This document shows positions 43,952 through 52,077 of a stretch of DNA of 55,503 nucleotides, in pieces; position 1 is the first letter of the stretch; every line of letters starts with the position of its first letter. The DNA is from Xanthomonas cannabis pv. cannabis (GTDB taxonomy: Bacteria > Pseudomonadota > Gammaproteobacteria > Xanthomonadales > Xanthomonadaceae), in NCBI RefSeq assembly GCF_000802365.1, contig NZ_JSZE01000032.1:1-55503 (forward strand). The letters are read 5' to 3'. Made by a program: the position numbers and the translations under genes. The notes under the pieces were generated by a model. That model was not told the DNA's origin. It made no database searches and saw nothing but the letters and a program-made list of their open reading frames with translations.

Positions 43952-43967
43952 TTGCAATCGATTGTAA
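43952..43967. promoter_or_regulatory. Candidate SuxR operator O1 (suxC side)
   Basis: TTGCAATCGATTGTAA: a LacI-type palindrome around CAATCGATTG with a central CG, 61 nt upstream of the suxC start. The minus-strand TTACAA within it could be a -35 hexamer. A second copy is centred exactly 88 bp away. Confidence 0.7.
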
Positions 43968-44039
43968 CGCTGCGCCGCAGCACGTTGGCGCTTTGCCTTA
44001 TGGGCGTCATTGAAGTCATTCGAATGCTGCAATGCACGA

Positions 44040-44068
44040 TTGCAATCGATTGTATTGGCGCGTATTAC
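44040..44068 (+). promoter_or_regulatory. suxA promoter with candidate SuxR operator O2
   Basis: TTGCAATCGATTGTAT (44040-44055) repeats O1 at 15 of 16 positions. TTGCAA (44040-44045), a 17-nt spacer and TATTAC (44063-44068) form a good promoter for suxA, so a bound repressor would cover the -35 box and spacer. Confidence 0.7.
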
Positions 44069-44157
44069 TGCGCTCGCACTGCAGGCCGCACGGCCATTCC
44101 CTGGGAGGGGACGATGCAGGCGTCGGCACACCATCACCTGTGAGAGAGAGAATCGCG

Positions 44158-46611
44158 ATGTCCACCTTGCACACCCTGCGCCTGCATGCCCTGGCCTGCG
44201 CGGTCGTTTCCTGCCTGTGCGCGCCCGCCGCGCTGGCCCAGGACACCGCTGCCGCACCCGCCACTCCGCCGGCCGCCGACAGCGCCGCGGTCAATCTGGA
44301 TTCGGTGTTCGTGACCGGCACGTCCACCGCCACCACCAAGCTGAAATCCAGCGTCTCGGTCAGCACCGTCGGTGCCGAGGCCATCGAACAATCGGCGCCA
44401 CGCAGCACCGCCGAAATCTTCCGCAACATCCCCGGCATCCGCTCCGAATCCAGCGGTGGCGAAGGCAATGCCAACATCGCCGTGCGTGGCCTTCCCGTCG
44501 CATCGGGCGGCGCCAAGTTCCTGCAGTTACAGGAAGACGGACTGCCGGTGATGGAGTTCGGCGATATCGCCTTCGGCAATGCCGACATCTTCCTGCGCTC
44601 GGATTTCACCCTGGACCGCATCGAGGCCATCCGCGGCGGCTCGGCGTCAACGTTCACCAGCAACGCGCCCGGCGGCATCATCAACTTCATCAGCAAGACC
44701 GGTGATACCGAAGGCGGCAGCGTCGGCGTCAGCCGCGGCCTGGACTACGACAACACCCGCATCGACTTCAATTACGGCGCGCCGTTCGCCGAGCAATGGC
44801 AGTTCAACATCGGCGGCTTCTTCCGCCAGGGCGATGGCGTGCGCGATGCCGGCTACACCACCGACAAGGGCGGCCAGATCAAGGCCAACCTCACCCGTCT
44901 GTTCGACAACGGCTATGTGCGTCTGTACGGCAAATACCTCAACGACCGCGCCGCCGGCTATCTGCCTGTGCCCACCTCGGTGCGTGGCCGCGACGGCTCG
45001 CCGGACCTGGGCGGCTTCCCCGGCTTCGACCCCGGCAACGACACCTTGTACAGCCGCAATTTCCGCAGCGATGCCGGCCTGGACGGCAACAACCGGCCGC
45101 GCCGCACCGACCTGGGCGACGGCATGCACCCAATCTCGCGCACCATCGGCGCCGAGGCCTGGTTCGACCTGGGCAACGGCTGGAACCTGAGCGAGAAATT
45201 CCGTATCGCCGATAACAGCGGCCGCTTCGTCAGCCCGTTCCCGGCCGAAGTCACCGATGCGGCCACGCTGGCCGCCTCCATCGGCGGCGCCGGTGCGCAG
45301 TTGGTACAAGCCAGCGGTGCCGATGCCGGCCAGGCCTACACCGGCAACGCCATCCGCACGCATCTGTTCAATGTCGCCATCAACGACCTGGGCAATGTCA
45401 CCAACGATCTGAGCGTCTCGCGCGAGTTCGGCGGCGACGGCCGCACGCTCAACCTGCGCGCCGGCTATTACAGCTCGCGCCAGACCATCGACATGGACTG
45501 GACCTGGAACTCCTACGTGCAGAGCCTGGGCCGCGATTCGCGCCTGCTCAACGTGGTCGACGCTGCCGGCGTATCGCGCTCGCAAAACGGCCTGTACGCC
45601 TACGGCACCCCGTTCTGGGGCGACTGCTGCGTCACCCGCAGCTACGACGTGCGTTACGACGTCAACGCACCGTATGTGGCACTGACTTTCGACAGCGGCA
45701 AGTTCAGCGTCGACGGCAGCCTGCGCTACGACATGGGCGACGCGCGCGGCAGCTACAACGGCACCGCCATCGCGCAGAACCTGGACGTCAACGGCGACGG
45801 CGTGATCCAGCCGGTGGAACAGCGCGTGGCCACGGTCGACACCGCCAACTCCCGCCCGGTGGACTACGACTGGAACTACCTGTCGTACTCGCTGGGTGGC
45901 AACTACCTGATCACCGACGACCTGGGCGCCTTCGCGCGCATCAGCCGCGGCGCGCGCGCCAACGCAGACCGGTTGTTGTTCGGCGTGGTGCGCGACGACG
46001 GCTCGGTGTCGTCCGATGAAGGCGTCAACGTGGTGCGCCAGGCCGAAGCCGGCCTGAAGTGGCGCCGCGATGGATTGAGCCTGTTCGCCACTGCGTTCTC
46101 CGCGCGTACCCAGGAACAGAACTTCGAAGTCACCAGCCAGCGCTTCTTCAACCGTAGCTACGAAGCGCACGGCGTGGAGCTGGAAGCCAGCTACCGCTAC
46201 GAAGGTTTCACCGTCAACGGCGGCCTGACCTGGACCGATGCAGAAATCTCCCGCGACCAGATCACCCCGGAAAACACCGGCAATGTGCCGCGTCGCCAGG
46301 CCGATGTGGTGTGGCAGCTCACGCCCAGCTACCGCGGCGACGGCTACCAGTTCGGCGTGAACCTGATCGGCACCACCGATGCCTACACCCAGGATTCCAA
46401 CCAGCTCAAGATGCCCGGCTATACGCAGGTGAACCTGTTCGGCGACTACCGCGTGACCGATGCGCTCACCGTCGCACTCAACGTCAACAACCTGTTCAAC
46501 ACCTTTGGCCTGACCGAGGCCGAAGAAGCCAGCATTCCGGCCAACGGCATCATCCGCGCGCGCTCGATTGCCGGCCGCACCACCAGCATCAGCCTGCGTT
46601 ACGACTTCTAA
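44158..46611 (+). CDS. suxA: TonB-dependent outer-membrane receptor for sucrose
   Basis: 817 residues from ATG 44158 (GAGAGAGA upstream). Signal peptide (LHALACAVVSCLCAPAALAQ), a TonB-box-like 'NLDSVFVTGT', plug domain ('EIFRNIPGIRSESSGGEGNA', 'IAVRGLPVASGGAKFLQLQE', 'IEAIRGGSASTFTSNAPGGI') and a 22-strand barrel ending in 'SISLRYDF'. In Xanthomonas campestris SuxA takes up sucrose with very high affinity using TonB energy. First gene of suxAB; a strong hairpin separates it from suxB. Control by SuxR through the operators upstream is inferred from position. Confidence 0.94.
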   Translation: MSTLHTLRLHALACAVVSCLCAPAALAQDTAAAPATPPAADSAAVNLDSVFVTGTSTATTKLKSSVSVSTVGAEAIEQSAPRSTAEIFRNIPGIRSESSGGEGNANIAVRGLPVASGGAKFLQLQEDGLPVMEFGDIAFGNADIFLRSDFTLDRIEAIRGGSASTFTSNAPGGIINFISKTGDTEGGSVGVSRGLDYDNTRIDFNYGAPFAEQWQFNIGGFFRQGDGVRDAGYTTDKGGQIKANLTRLFDNGYVRLYGKYLNDRAAGYLPVPTSVRGRDGSPDLGGFPGFDPGNDTLYSRNFRSDAGLDGNNRPRRTDLGDGMHPISRTIGAEAWFDLGNGWNLSEKFRIADNSGRFVSPFPAEVTDAATLAASIGGAGAQLVQASGADAGQAYTGNAIRTHLFNVAINDLGNVTNDLSVSREFGGDGRTLNLRAGYYSSRQTIDMDWTWNSYVQSLGRDSRLLNVVDAAGVSRSQNGLYAYGTPFWGDCCVTRSYDVRYDVNAPYVALTFDSGKFSVDGSLRYDMGDARGSYNGTAIAQNLDVNGDGVIQPVEQRVATVDTANSRPVDYDWNYLSYSLGGNYLITDDLGAFARISRGARANADRLLFGVVRDDGSVSSDEGVNVVRQAEAGLKWRRDGLSLFATAFSARTQEQNFEVTSQRFFNRSYEAHGVELEASYRYEGFTVNGGLTWTDAEISRDQITPENTGNVPRRQADVVWQLTPSYRGDGYQFGVNLIGTTDAYTQDSNQLKMPGYTQVNLFGDYRVTDALTVALNVNNLFNTFGLTEAEEASIPANGIIRARSIAGRTTSISLRYDF

Positions 46612-46618
46612 GGACCCC

Positions 46619-46640
46619 ACGCCGGGCCCAGGCCCGGCGT
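46619..46640 (+). promoter_or_regulatory. Intercistronic hairpin between suxA and suxB
   Basis: ACGCCGGGCC-CA-GGCCCGGCGT: perfect 10-bp GC-rich stem, 8 nt after the suxA stop and 6 nt before the suxB ATG. It occupies the place of a Shine-Dalgarno, none of which is visible, and has no T-run, so it is not an intrinsic terminator. May set the SuxA:SuxB ratio. Confidence 0.7.
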
Positions 46641-46646
46641 CTGCCG

Positions 46647-48566
46647 ATGAGCACCTCCCCCATCCGTTTGACCACTGCGCGCGCAGCGTTCGCTGCGCCG
46701 TTGGATGCATCGCGTGCCGACATACTGTTGGCGCGCTTCGATGCGCATGCGCCCCGCCTGCTGGATGCACTGCAGACGCTGTACGGCGAACGCGGCGATT
46801 TCTCGACCTGGTTGACGTCCTGGCTAGGCGCGCTCGGCAACAGCGCGCAGCAGCGGCCGGCGGCATTGCAACAGCTCGATGCCACACGCCAGCCGGGCTG
46901 GTTCGGCGAACAGCACATGTTGGGCTACAGCGCCTACGCGGACCGCTTTGCCGGCACGCTGCAGGGCGTGGCAGAACGCGTGCCGTACCTGCAGGAACTG
47001 GGCGTGCGGTACCTGCACCTGCTGCCGTTCCTGCGTGCACGCGCCGGCGACAATGACGGCGGCTTTGCGGTCAGCGATTACGGCCAGGTGGAACCCCGCC
47101 TGGGCAACAACGACGACCTGGTCGCACTCACCACCCGCCTGCGCGAAGCCGACATCAGCCTGTGCGCCGACTTCGTGCTCAACCACACCGCCGACGATCA
47201 CGCCTGGGCTCAGGCCGCACGCGCGGGCGATGCACGCTATCTCGACTATTACCATCACTTCGCCGACCGCACCCTGCCCGACCAGTACGAACACACGCTG
47301 GGGCAAGTGTTTCCGCATACCGCGCCGGGCAACTTCACCTGGGTGGACGACACCGCGCAATGGATGTGGACCACGTTCTACCCCTACCAATGGGATTTGA
47401 ACTGGAGCAACCCGGCCGTATTCGGCGACATGGCGCTGGCCATGCTGCAGCTGGCCAATCTGGGCGTGGAAGCGTTCCGGCTGGATTCCACTGCGTACCT
47501 GTGGAAGCGCACAGGCACCGACTGCATGAACCAGCCCGAGGCGCACACCTTGCTGGTGGCGTTGCGCGCGGTGACCGACATCGTGGCGCCGGCGGTCGCA
47601 ATGAAGGCCGAGGCGATCGTGCCGATGACGCAACTGCCGCCGTACTTCGGCAGCGGCATGGATCAGGGCCACGAATGTCATCTGGCCTACCACAGCACGC
47701 TGATGGCAGCCGGTTGGTCGGCACTGGCATTGCAACGCGGCGACATCCTGCACAACGTCATCGCGCACAGCCCGCCATTGCCGGCCAATTGTGCATGGCT
47801 GAGCTATGTGCGCTGCCACGACGACATCGGCTGGAACGTGTTGCAGCACGAAGCAGCCGGCAATGCGACGCAGCCGCCGTTTTCGCTGCGCGATGTCGCG
47901 CGCTTTTATGCCAATCAAGTACCGGGCAGCTACGCACGCGGCGAAAGCTTTCAAAGCAGCGGGGATGGCGTGCACGGCACCAACGGCATGGCCGCTGCGT
48001 TGACTGGCATCCAGGCAGCGCACGAGGCAGACGATGCGGCGGCGTTGACGGTTGCAGTGAACCGGCTGGTGCTGCTGTACGCGGTTGTGCTTGCGATGCC
48101 GGGCGTGCCGCTGATCTACATGGGCGACGAATTGGCACTGGTCAACGACACCGGTTACCGCACGGATGCCGAGCGCCAGCACGAAGGCCGCTGGCTGCAT
48201 CGGCCGGCGATGGATTGGCAGGCCGCCACGCAACGCCACGATGCAGATAGCTTGAGTGGTGCGGTCTATCGCCGTCTGCGTGGGTTGATCCAGCAGCGCG
48301 CCGCTCTTCCCGCATTGGCTGCCGATCAGACGCTTGGCAGCATTGCGCTAGGCAATCCGCAACTGTTTGCGTTGACGCGTGGTCACAGCTTCGTGGCCGT
48401 GCATAACTTCGGCGAGCAGCCGCTTGCGGTTGAGCTTGCGGCGATCGACGGTGGCGGTTGGAAGTTGCTGGAGACCGGCGGCGATGTGGACGTTGCAACG
48501 CCGGGCGATAACGTGTCGCTTTTGCTCCCAGCTTATGGGGTGCGTTGGTTGCAGCGCGGGGCCTGA
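46647..48566 (+). CDS. suxB: Amylosucrase (GH13)
   Basis: 639 residues, matching the usual ~630-640. Uses sucrose to build alpha-1,4-glucan and release fructose, or hydrolyses it. GH13_4 marks: N-terminal helical domain, 'DFVLNHTADDHAWA', nucleophile Asp in 'VEAFRLDSTAYLWKR', acid/base Glu in 'AMKAEAIVPM' and 'SYVRCHDDIGW' carrying the His-Asp pair. No signal peptide, so it acts on sucrose already imported through SuxA and SuxC. The start lacks a visible ribosome-binding site and follows a hairpin. An earlier in-frame extension runs inside suxA and is rejected. Confidence 0.95.
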   Translation: MSTSPIRLTTARAAFAAPLDASRADILLARFDAHAPRLLDALQTLYGERGDFSTWLTSWLGALGNSAQQRPAALQQLDATRQPGWFGEQHMLGYSAYADRFAGTLQGVAERVPYLQELGVRYLHLLPFLRARAGDNDGGFAVSDYGQVEPRLGNNDDLVALTTRLREADISLCADFVLNHTADDHAWAQAARAGDARYLDYYHHFADRTLPDQYEHTLGQVFPHTAPGNFTWVDDTAQWMWTTFYPYQWDLNWSNPAVFGDMALAMLQLANLGVEAFRLDSTAYLWKRTGTDCMNQPEAHTLLVALRAVTDIVAPAVAMKAEAIVPMTQLPPYFGSGMDQGHECHLAYHSTLMAAGWSALALQRGDILHNVIAHSPPLPANCAWLSYVRCHDDIGWNVLQHEAAGNATQPPFSLRDVARFYANQVPGSYARGESFQSSGDGVHGTNGMAAALTGIQAAHEADDAAALTVAVNRLVLLYAVVLAMPGVPLIYMGDELALVNDTGYRTDAERQHEGRWLHRPAMDWQAATQRHDADSLSGAVYRRLRGLIQQRAALPALAADQTLGSIALGNPQLFALTRGHSFVAVHNFGEQPLAVELAAIDGGGWKLLETGGDVDVATPGDNVSLLLPAYGVRWLQRGA

Positions 48567-48614
48567 GCGAGCAGGCGGTGGTGCGGTGAGCAGCGGCTTG
48601 CCGCGTTACAAGCA

Positions 48615-48740
48615 AACCGTACCCTCACCCCAACCACCGCGTCCGCACCCCGGTCTGCGCTTGCGGCGCAGGCGCTCCAAGGCACGCGCGCCTGTGGCGT
48701 GCAAGCTGTGCCCCTTCGCCCCCACGGAAAGGGGCTTTCG
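48615..48740 (+). repeat. Degenerate copy of the AACCGTACCCTCACCCCA repeat, with end hairpin
   Basis: First 18 nt are identical to 20842-20859. The 3' end GCCCCTT...AAGGGGC followed by TTTCG (48710-48738) may serve as a suxB terminator; it directly abuts the convergent DJ-1-like gene. Confidence 0.6.
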
Positions 48741-48745
48741 CAAGA

Positions 48746-49426
48746 TCAGCGCTTGGCCAACGTAAGCAAGGTCTCTGCGGTCTTCTCGGACGAAGCCGGG
48801 TTCTGCCCGGTGACCAGGCTGCCGTCGGTGACCACGTGCACGCCCCAATCCGCGCCCTTTTCGTACTTGCCACCAAGTTCGGTCAGCACGTCTTCAACCA
48901 GGAACGGCACGATCTTGGTCAGGCCCACGCCTTCTTCTTCGCCATTGGTGAAGCCGGTGACGCGGCGGCCGTTGACCAGCGGCTTGCCGTCGCTGCCCTT
49001 GACGCGGCGCAGCGCACCCGGTGCATGGCAAACCAGCCCGTGCGGCTTGTCGGCCTTGGCGAATGCCTCGATCAGCGCGATGGAATGCGCATCTTCGGCC
49101 AGGTCCCACAGCGGGCCGTGGCCACCCGGGTAGAACAGCACATCGAAGTCGTCGGCCTTGACGTCGGCCAGGCGGTGCGTGCTCGCCAGCGCCTTCTGCG
49201 CTTCCGGGTCCTGCTTGAAACGCTTGGTGGCGTCGGTTTGCGCGTCTGGCTCGTCGCTCTTGGGGTCCAGCGGCGGCTGGCCGCCCTTGGGTGAGACCAG
49301 GGTGATGTCTGCGCCCGCGTCCTTGAACACGTAATACGGCGCGGCGAATTCTTCCAGCCAGAAGCCGGTCTTCTTGCCGGTATCGCCGAGCTGGTCGTGG
49401 GAGGTGAGCACCATCAGGATTTTCAT
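48746..49426 (-). CDS. DJ-1/PfpI family protein (type 1 glutamine amidotransferase-like)
   Basis: 226 residues. Class I GATase-like fold of the Hsp31/DJ-1 group: 'LEEFAAPYYVFKDAGADITL', 'DVLFYPGGHGPLWDLAED' and nucleophile Cys in 'HGLVCHAPGALRRV'. Related proteins are glyoxalase III/deglycase or chaperone-like enzymes that handle methylglyoxal damage; the exact activity is not readable. Single gene, convergent with suxB. Cytoplasmic, no signal peptide. Confidence 0.9.
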   Translation of the reverse strand: MKILMVLTSHDQLGDTGKKTGFWLEEFAAPYYVFKDAGADITLVSPKGGQPPLDPKSDEPDAQTDATKRFKQDPEAQKALASTHRLADVKADDFDVLFYPGGHGPLWDLAEDAHSIALIEAFAKADKPHGLVCHAPGALRRVKGSDGKPLVNGRRVTGFTNGEEEGVGLTKIVPFLVEDVLTELGGKYEKGADWGVHVVTDGSLVTGQNPASSEKTAETLLTLAKR

Positions 49427-49570
49427 CGCATTGCCTCGCGTCGTTGCCCGTCTCGGGCGAGGCAGGCAGTGTGCAGTCCAGCTCGTTGCAAGCTCGTGTA
49501 GAGCGCGTGGGTGTGCGATGCAATGTTCACCAATGTCATCGCTGCGTTCTTGCCACTGCGGCGCGGCGCT

Positions 49571-50833
49571 TCACACATTGATCGCCGGCGGCTGCAGTTG
49601 ATCCATGCGGATGCGATTGGCAAACAACGAGAACGCCAGCATGCCGGCCAGCCCACTGGCACGGCTCACCCACGGCGGCAACCAGCGTGGGGCCACCAGC
49701 ACGCCGCTGTCGAACAACGGCGCAAACCGCGCCACATCGCCGAGTGCCATCTTGCCGGCGAACAGGTAACGGCATAGCTGCAGCTGGTCACGCTGCAAGG
49801 CATGCCGGAAGAAGGTGTGCACGGCCACCAGGCCGCGCAAGTAGACGGTGTCCTTGGTGAATGCACCGCCGCCGCTGGTGGGCACGCCGCGGAACACGCG
49901 CTGGGCGGATGAAAAACTCTCCGCCGCGCTCTGGCCACCATTGGTGAAATAACCAAACACCTCGATGAAGTCGGCACCCGCGCGCGCCATCGCAATCGCC
50001 TCGATGCGCAGGCTGATGCGTTTCATGCGTTCGATGTCGATGCTGCCGGTGATCTGCTCGGCAAACGTCGCCAGACCTTCCTGTGTGGCGGTAGTACGCG
50101 GCGAGGAAATGCCCAGGCTCGGCAGGTGCACCTGCGCGCGGCCATTGAGCGCGGTGAGCGAATGCACCAGCGCTTCGTGATGGAACAACTGCGCGCGGTC
50201 GTAATCACTGAAGGTGGCGCCGGTACGCAAGCGGATACGGTGTGCACCGGCGGCCGCCTTGGCCAGCAGATCCGGGTCGAGCGTGACGGTGATGACGCGT
50301 CCGTCGAAGAACGCATCCAGGTCGTTCTGCAGCTGCATGCGCAAGGCGGTGGCCGAGACCGGCACCTGCTCTTCCGGCGCCAGCAGCTCGCGGTCCAGTT
50401 CCTGCGCGATCTGGATGAAATGGCGCGCCGCCTCACGCGTGGTCGGGCCGTTGCCCGGCATCGGGTCGTCGGGCACGCCGAACAGCTGCGCCGAGTAATC
50501 GCTGACCGCGGCGGTACCCAGCGACTCCAGCAGGCCGGCCGCCAGGTCCCAGCTATGGGTCGAATCGATCAGGTACGCACCGATGGGATGATGCGGGTCG
50601 GCGGCTTTTGCGATGGCGGACAGTTCGCGCCGGGTGTCGCCGAAATCGAGCGCGGGGTACTCCACCTGCGGCAATTCCGGCTGGCCACGCGCCACGCTGT
50701 GCAGAAACGGTTCCTGCAGCGAGCGCGGCCAGCTGGCCAACGCCAGCAGGCGCACGCCGCGCACCGCCTTGACCAAACGCGCGTCCAGCGCCGCGTGATG
50801 GACGATGTCCGGCGGGCCTTTGCGCGAGGGCAT
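49571..50833 (-). CDS. QEGLA-motif (DUF1704) putative metallopeptidase
   Basis: 420 residues from ATG 50833, two nucleotides after the rsgA stop, so coupled to it. Belongs to the DUF1704/TIGR02421 family often labelled flavohemoglobin expression-modulating QEGLA protein. Two motifs stand out: 'LFHHEALVHSLTALNG' (HExxxH, as in the eukaryotic MATCAP tyrosine carboxypeptidases of the same family) and 'TTATQEGLATFAEQ' (QEGLA, offering a third zinc ligand). A C-terminal hydrophobic segment 'GLAGMLAFSLFANRI' may touch the membrane. Peptidase activity is inference; the flavohemoglobin label rests on an old association. Confidence 0.88.
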   Translation of the reverse strand: MPSRKGPPDIVHHAALDARLVKAVRGVRLLALASWPRSLQEPFLHSVARGQPELPQVEYPALDFGDTRRELSAIAKAADPHHPIGAYLIDSTHSWDLAAGLLESLGTAAVSDYSAQLFGVPDDPMPGNGPTTREAARHFIQIAQELDRELLAPEEQVPVSATALRMQLQNDLDAFFDGRVITVTLDPDLLAKAAAGAHRIRLRTGATFSDYDRAQLFHHEALVHSLTALNGRAQVHLPSLGISSPRTTATQEGLATFAEQITGSIDIERMKRISLRIEAIAMARAGADFIEVFGYFTNGGQSAAESFSSAQRVFRGVPTSGGGAFTKDTVYLRGLVAVHTFFRHALQRDQLQLCRYLFAGKMALGDVARFAPLFDSGVLVAPRWLPPWVSRASGLAGMLAFSLFANRIRMDQLQPPAINV

Positions 50834-50835
50834 GC

Positions 50836-51927
50836 TCAGCGCCGCCCGGGGCGATCGACGCTGGCCGGTCGCTTGCCCGAGCCCTTGCCGCGTGTGTTCT
50901 GCGCGACCCGGGTGGCAAGCTTCTCGGCGGCGGCGGCCACTTCCACGCGCAGCTTCATGTAGTTGGCCACCCGCTCCGGATCCAGCGTATCGGCCTCGAT
51001 CGCCGCACGCACCGCGCAACCGGGCTCGGCGATGTGTGCGCAGTCATTGAAGCGGCACTGCGCCGCCAGCGCCTCCACATCGGAGAACCCGCCTTCGGCC
51101 AGATCCTCTTCACCGGTGGGCTTGAGCTCGCGCATGCCCGGCGTATCGATCAGACATGCACCGGTGGGCAGCGGGATCAGCGCACGATGCGTGGTGGTAT
51201 GCCGGCCACGCGAATCGTTTTCGCGCACGGCATTGGTCTTCATCTTCTGCGTGCCGAGCAGCGTATTGGTCAGCGTCGATTTGCCCGCACCGGACGAGCC
51301 CACCAGCACCGCCGTGCGCCCATCGCCCAGCCACGGCCGCAGTGCGGCCACGCTGTCCGGGTCCTTGGCGTTGACCGCGCGCAACGGAATGTTCTGCGCC
51401 TCCAGCTCCTCCAGCACCGCCAATGCATCCTCGGCGTATTCGGTCTGGTCGGCCTTGGTCAGCACCACCACCGGCTGCGCACCACCGCCGCCGACCAGCA
51501 GCAGATAGCGTTCGATGCGGCGCGGATTGAAGTCCGCATCCAGCCCGCACACGATGAACACCGTATCGATATTGGCCGCGATCACCTGCTGGTGATAATG
51601 CTCGCCGGCCGCACCGCGCTTGATCGAGGTACGCCGCGGCAGCAGCGCCACGATGCGCTTGCCCTCCATCAGCACCCAATCGCCCACCGCCGCCCGTTCA
51701 TGGCTCGGAAAGCGCGGCCGCTGCCACTCCGGCAACGACTCCGCCTTCAGGCTGGCCTCCGGCGTATCGGCCACCACATAGCCGGTGCGATGCTGCTCCA
51801 CCACCCGCGCCGGCAACGCCTGTGGATGCGCGGCAAAGATCGCCTGCCAGGCGGAGTCTTCCGGGGGGCCAGGCCAGGGCCAGCCGATGGATTGGAGGAT
51901 GGGGTAATCGGGAGTGATGTCGCTCAT
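50836..51927 (-). CDS. rsgA: Ribosome small-subunit-dependent GTPase A
   Basis: 363 residues. Circularly permuted GTPase that checks late 30S maturation. N-terminal OB fold, then G4 'LTKAD', G1 'LVGSSGAGKSTLTN' and G3 'LIDTPGMREL' in the permuted order, and a C-terminal zinc knuckle 'CRFNDCAHIAEPGCAV'. G-domain insertion 'NDSRGRHTTTHR' is the switch region. Followed at once by the QEGLA gene; divergent from the aminotransferase gene. Confidence 0.96.
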   Translation of the reverse strand: MSDITPDYPILQSIGWPWPGPPEDSAWQAIFAAHPQALPARVVEQHRTGYVVADTPEASLKAESLPEWQRPRFPSHERAAVGDWVLMEGKRIVALLPRRTSIKRGAAGEHYHQQVIAANIDTVFIVCGLDADFNPRRIERYLLLVGGGGAQPVVVLTKADQTEYAEDALAVLEELEAQNIPLRAVNAKDPDSVAALRPWLGDGRTAVLVGSSGAGKSTLTNTLLGTQKMKTNAVRENDSRGRHTTTHRALIPLPTGACLIDTPGMRELKPTGEEDLAEGGFSDVEALAAQCRFNDCAHIAEPGCAVRAAIEADTLDPERVANYMKLRVEVAAAAEKLATRVAQNTRGKGSGKRPASVDRPGRR

Positions 51928-52077
51928 GGGGCGATTCTAGCTGGCTGGCCGCTGCCGCCTGTGCAATCGGTTAGCGCGGGCCTGAAGCCCCCCTTGACAT
52001 CGTTGCCGATGCAAGCATGTCCGCATGGCGCATTTCCGCTACCATGCCAAGCCTCACGCCTACAACCGGCCCGTCGC

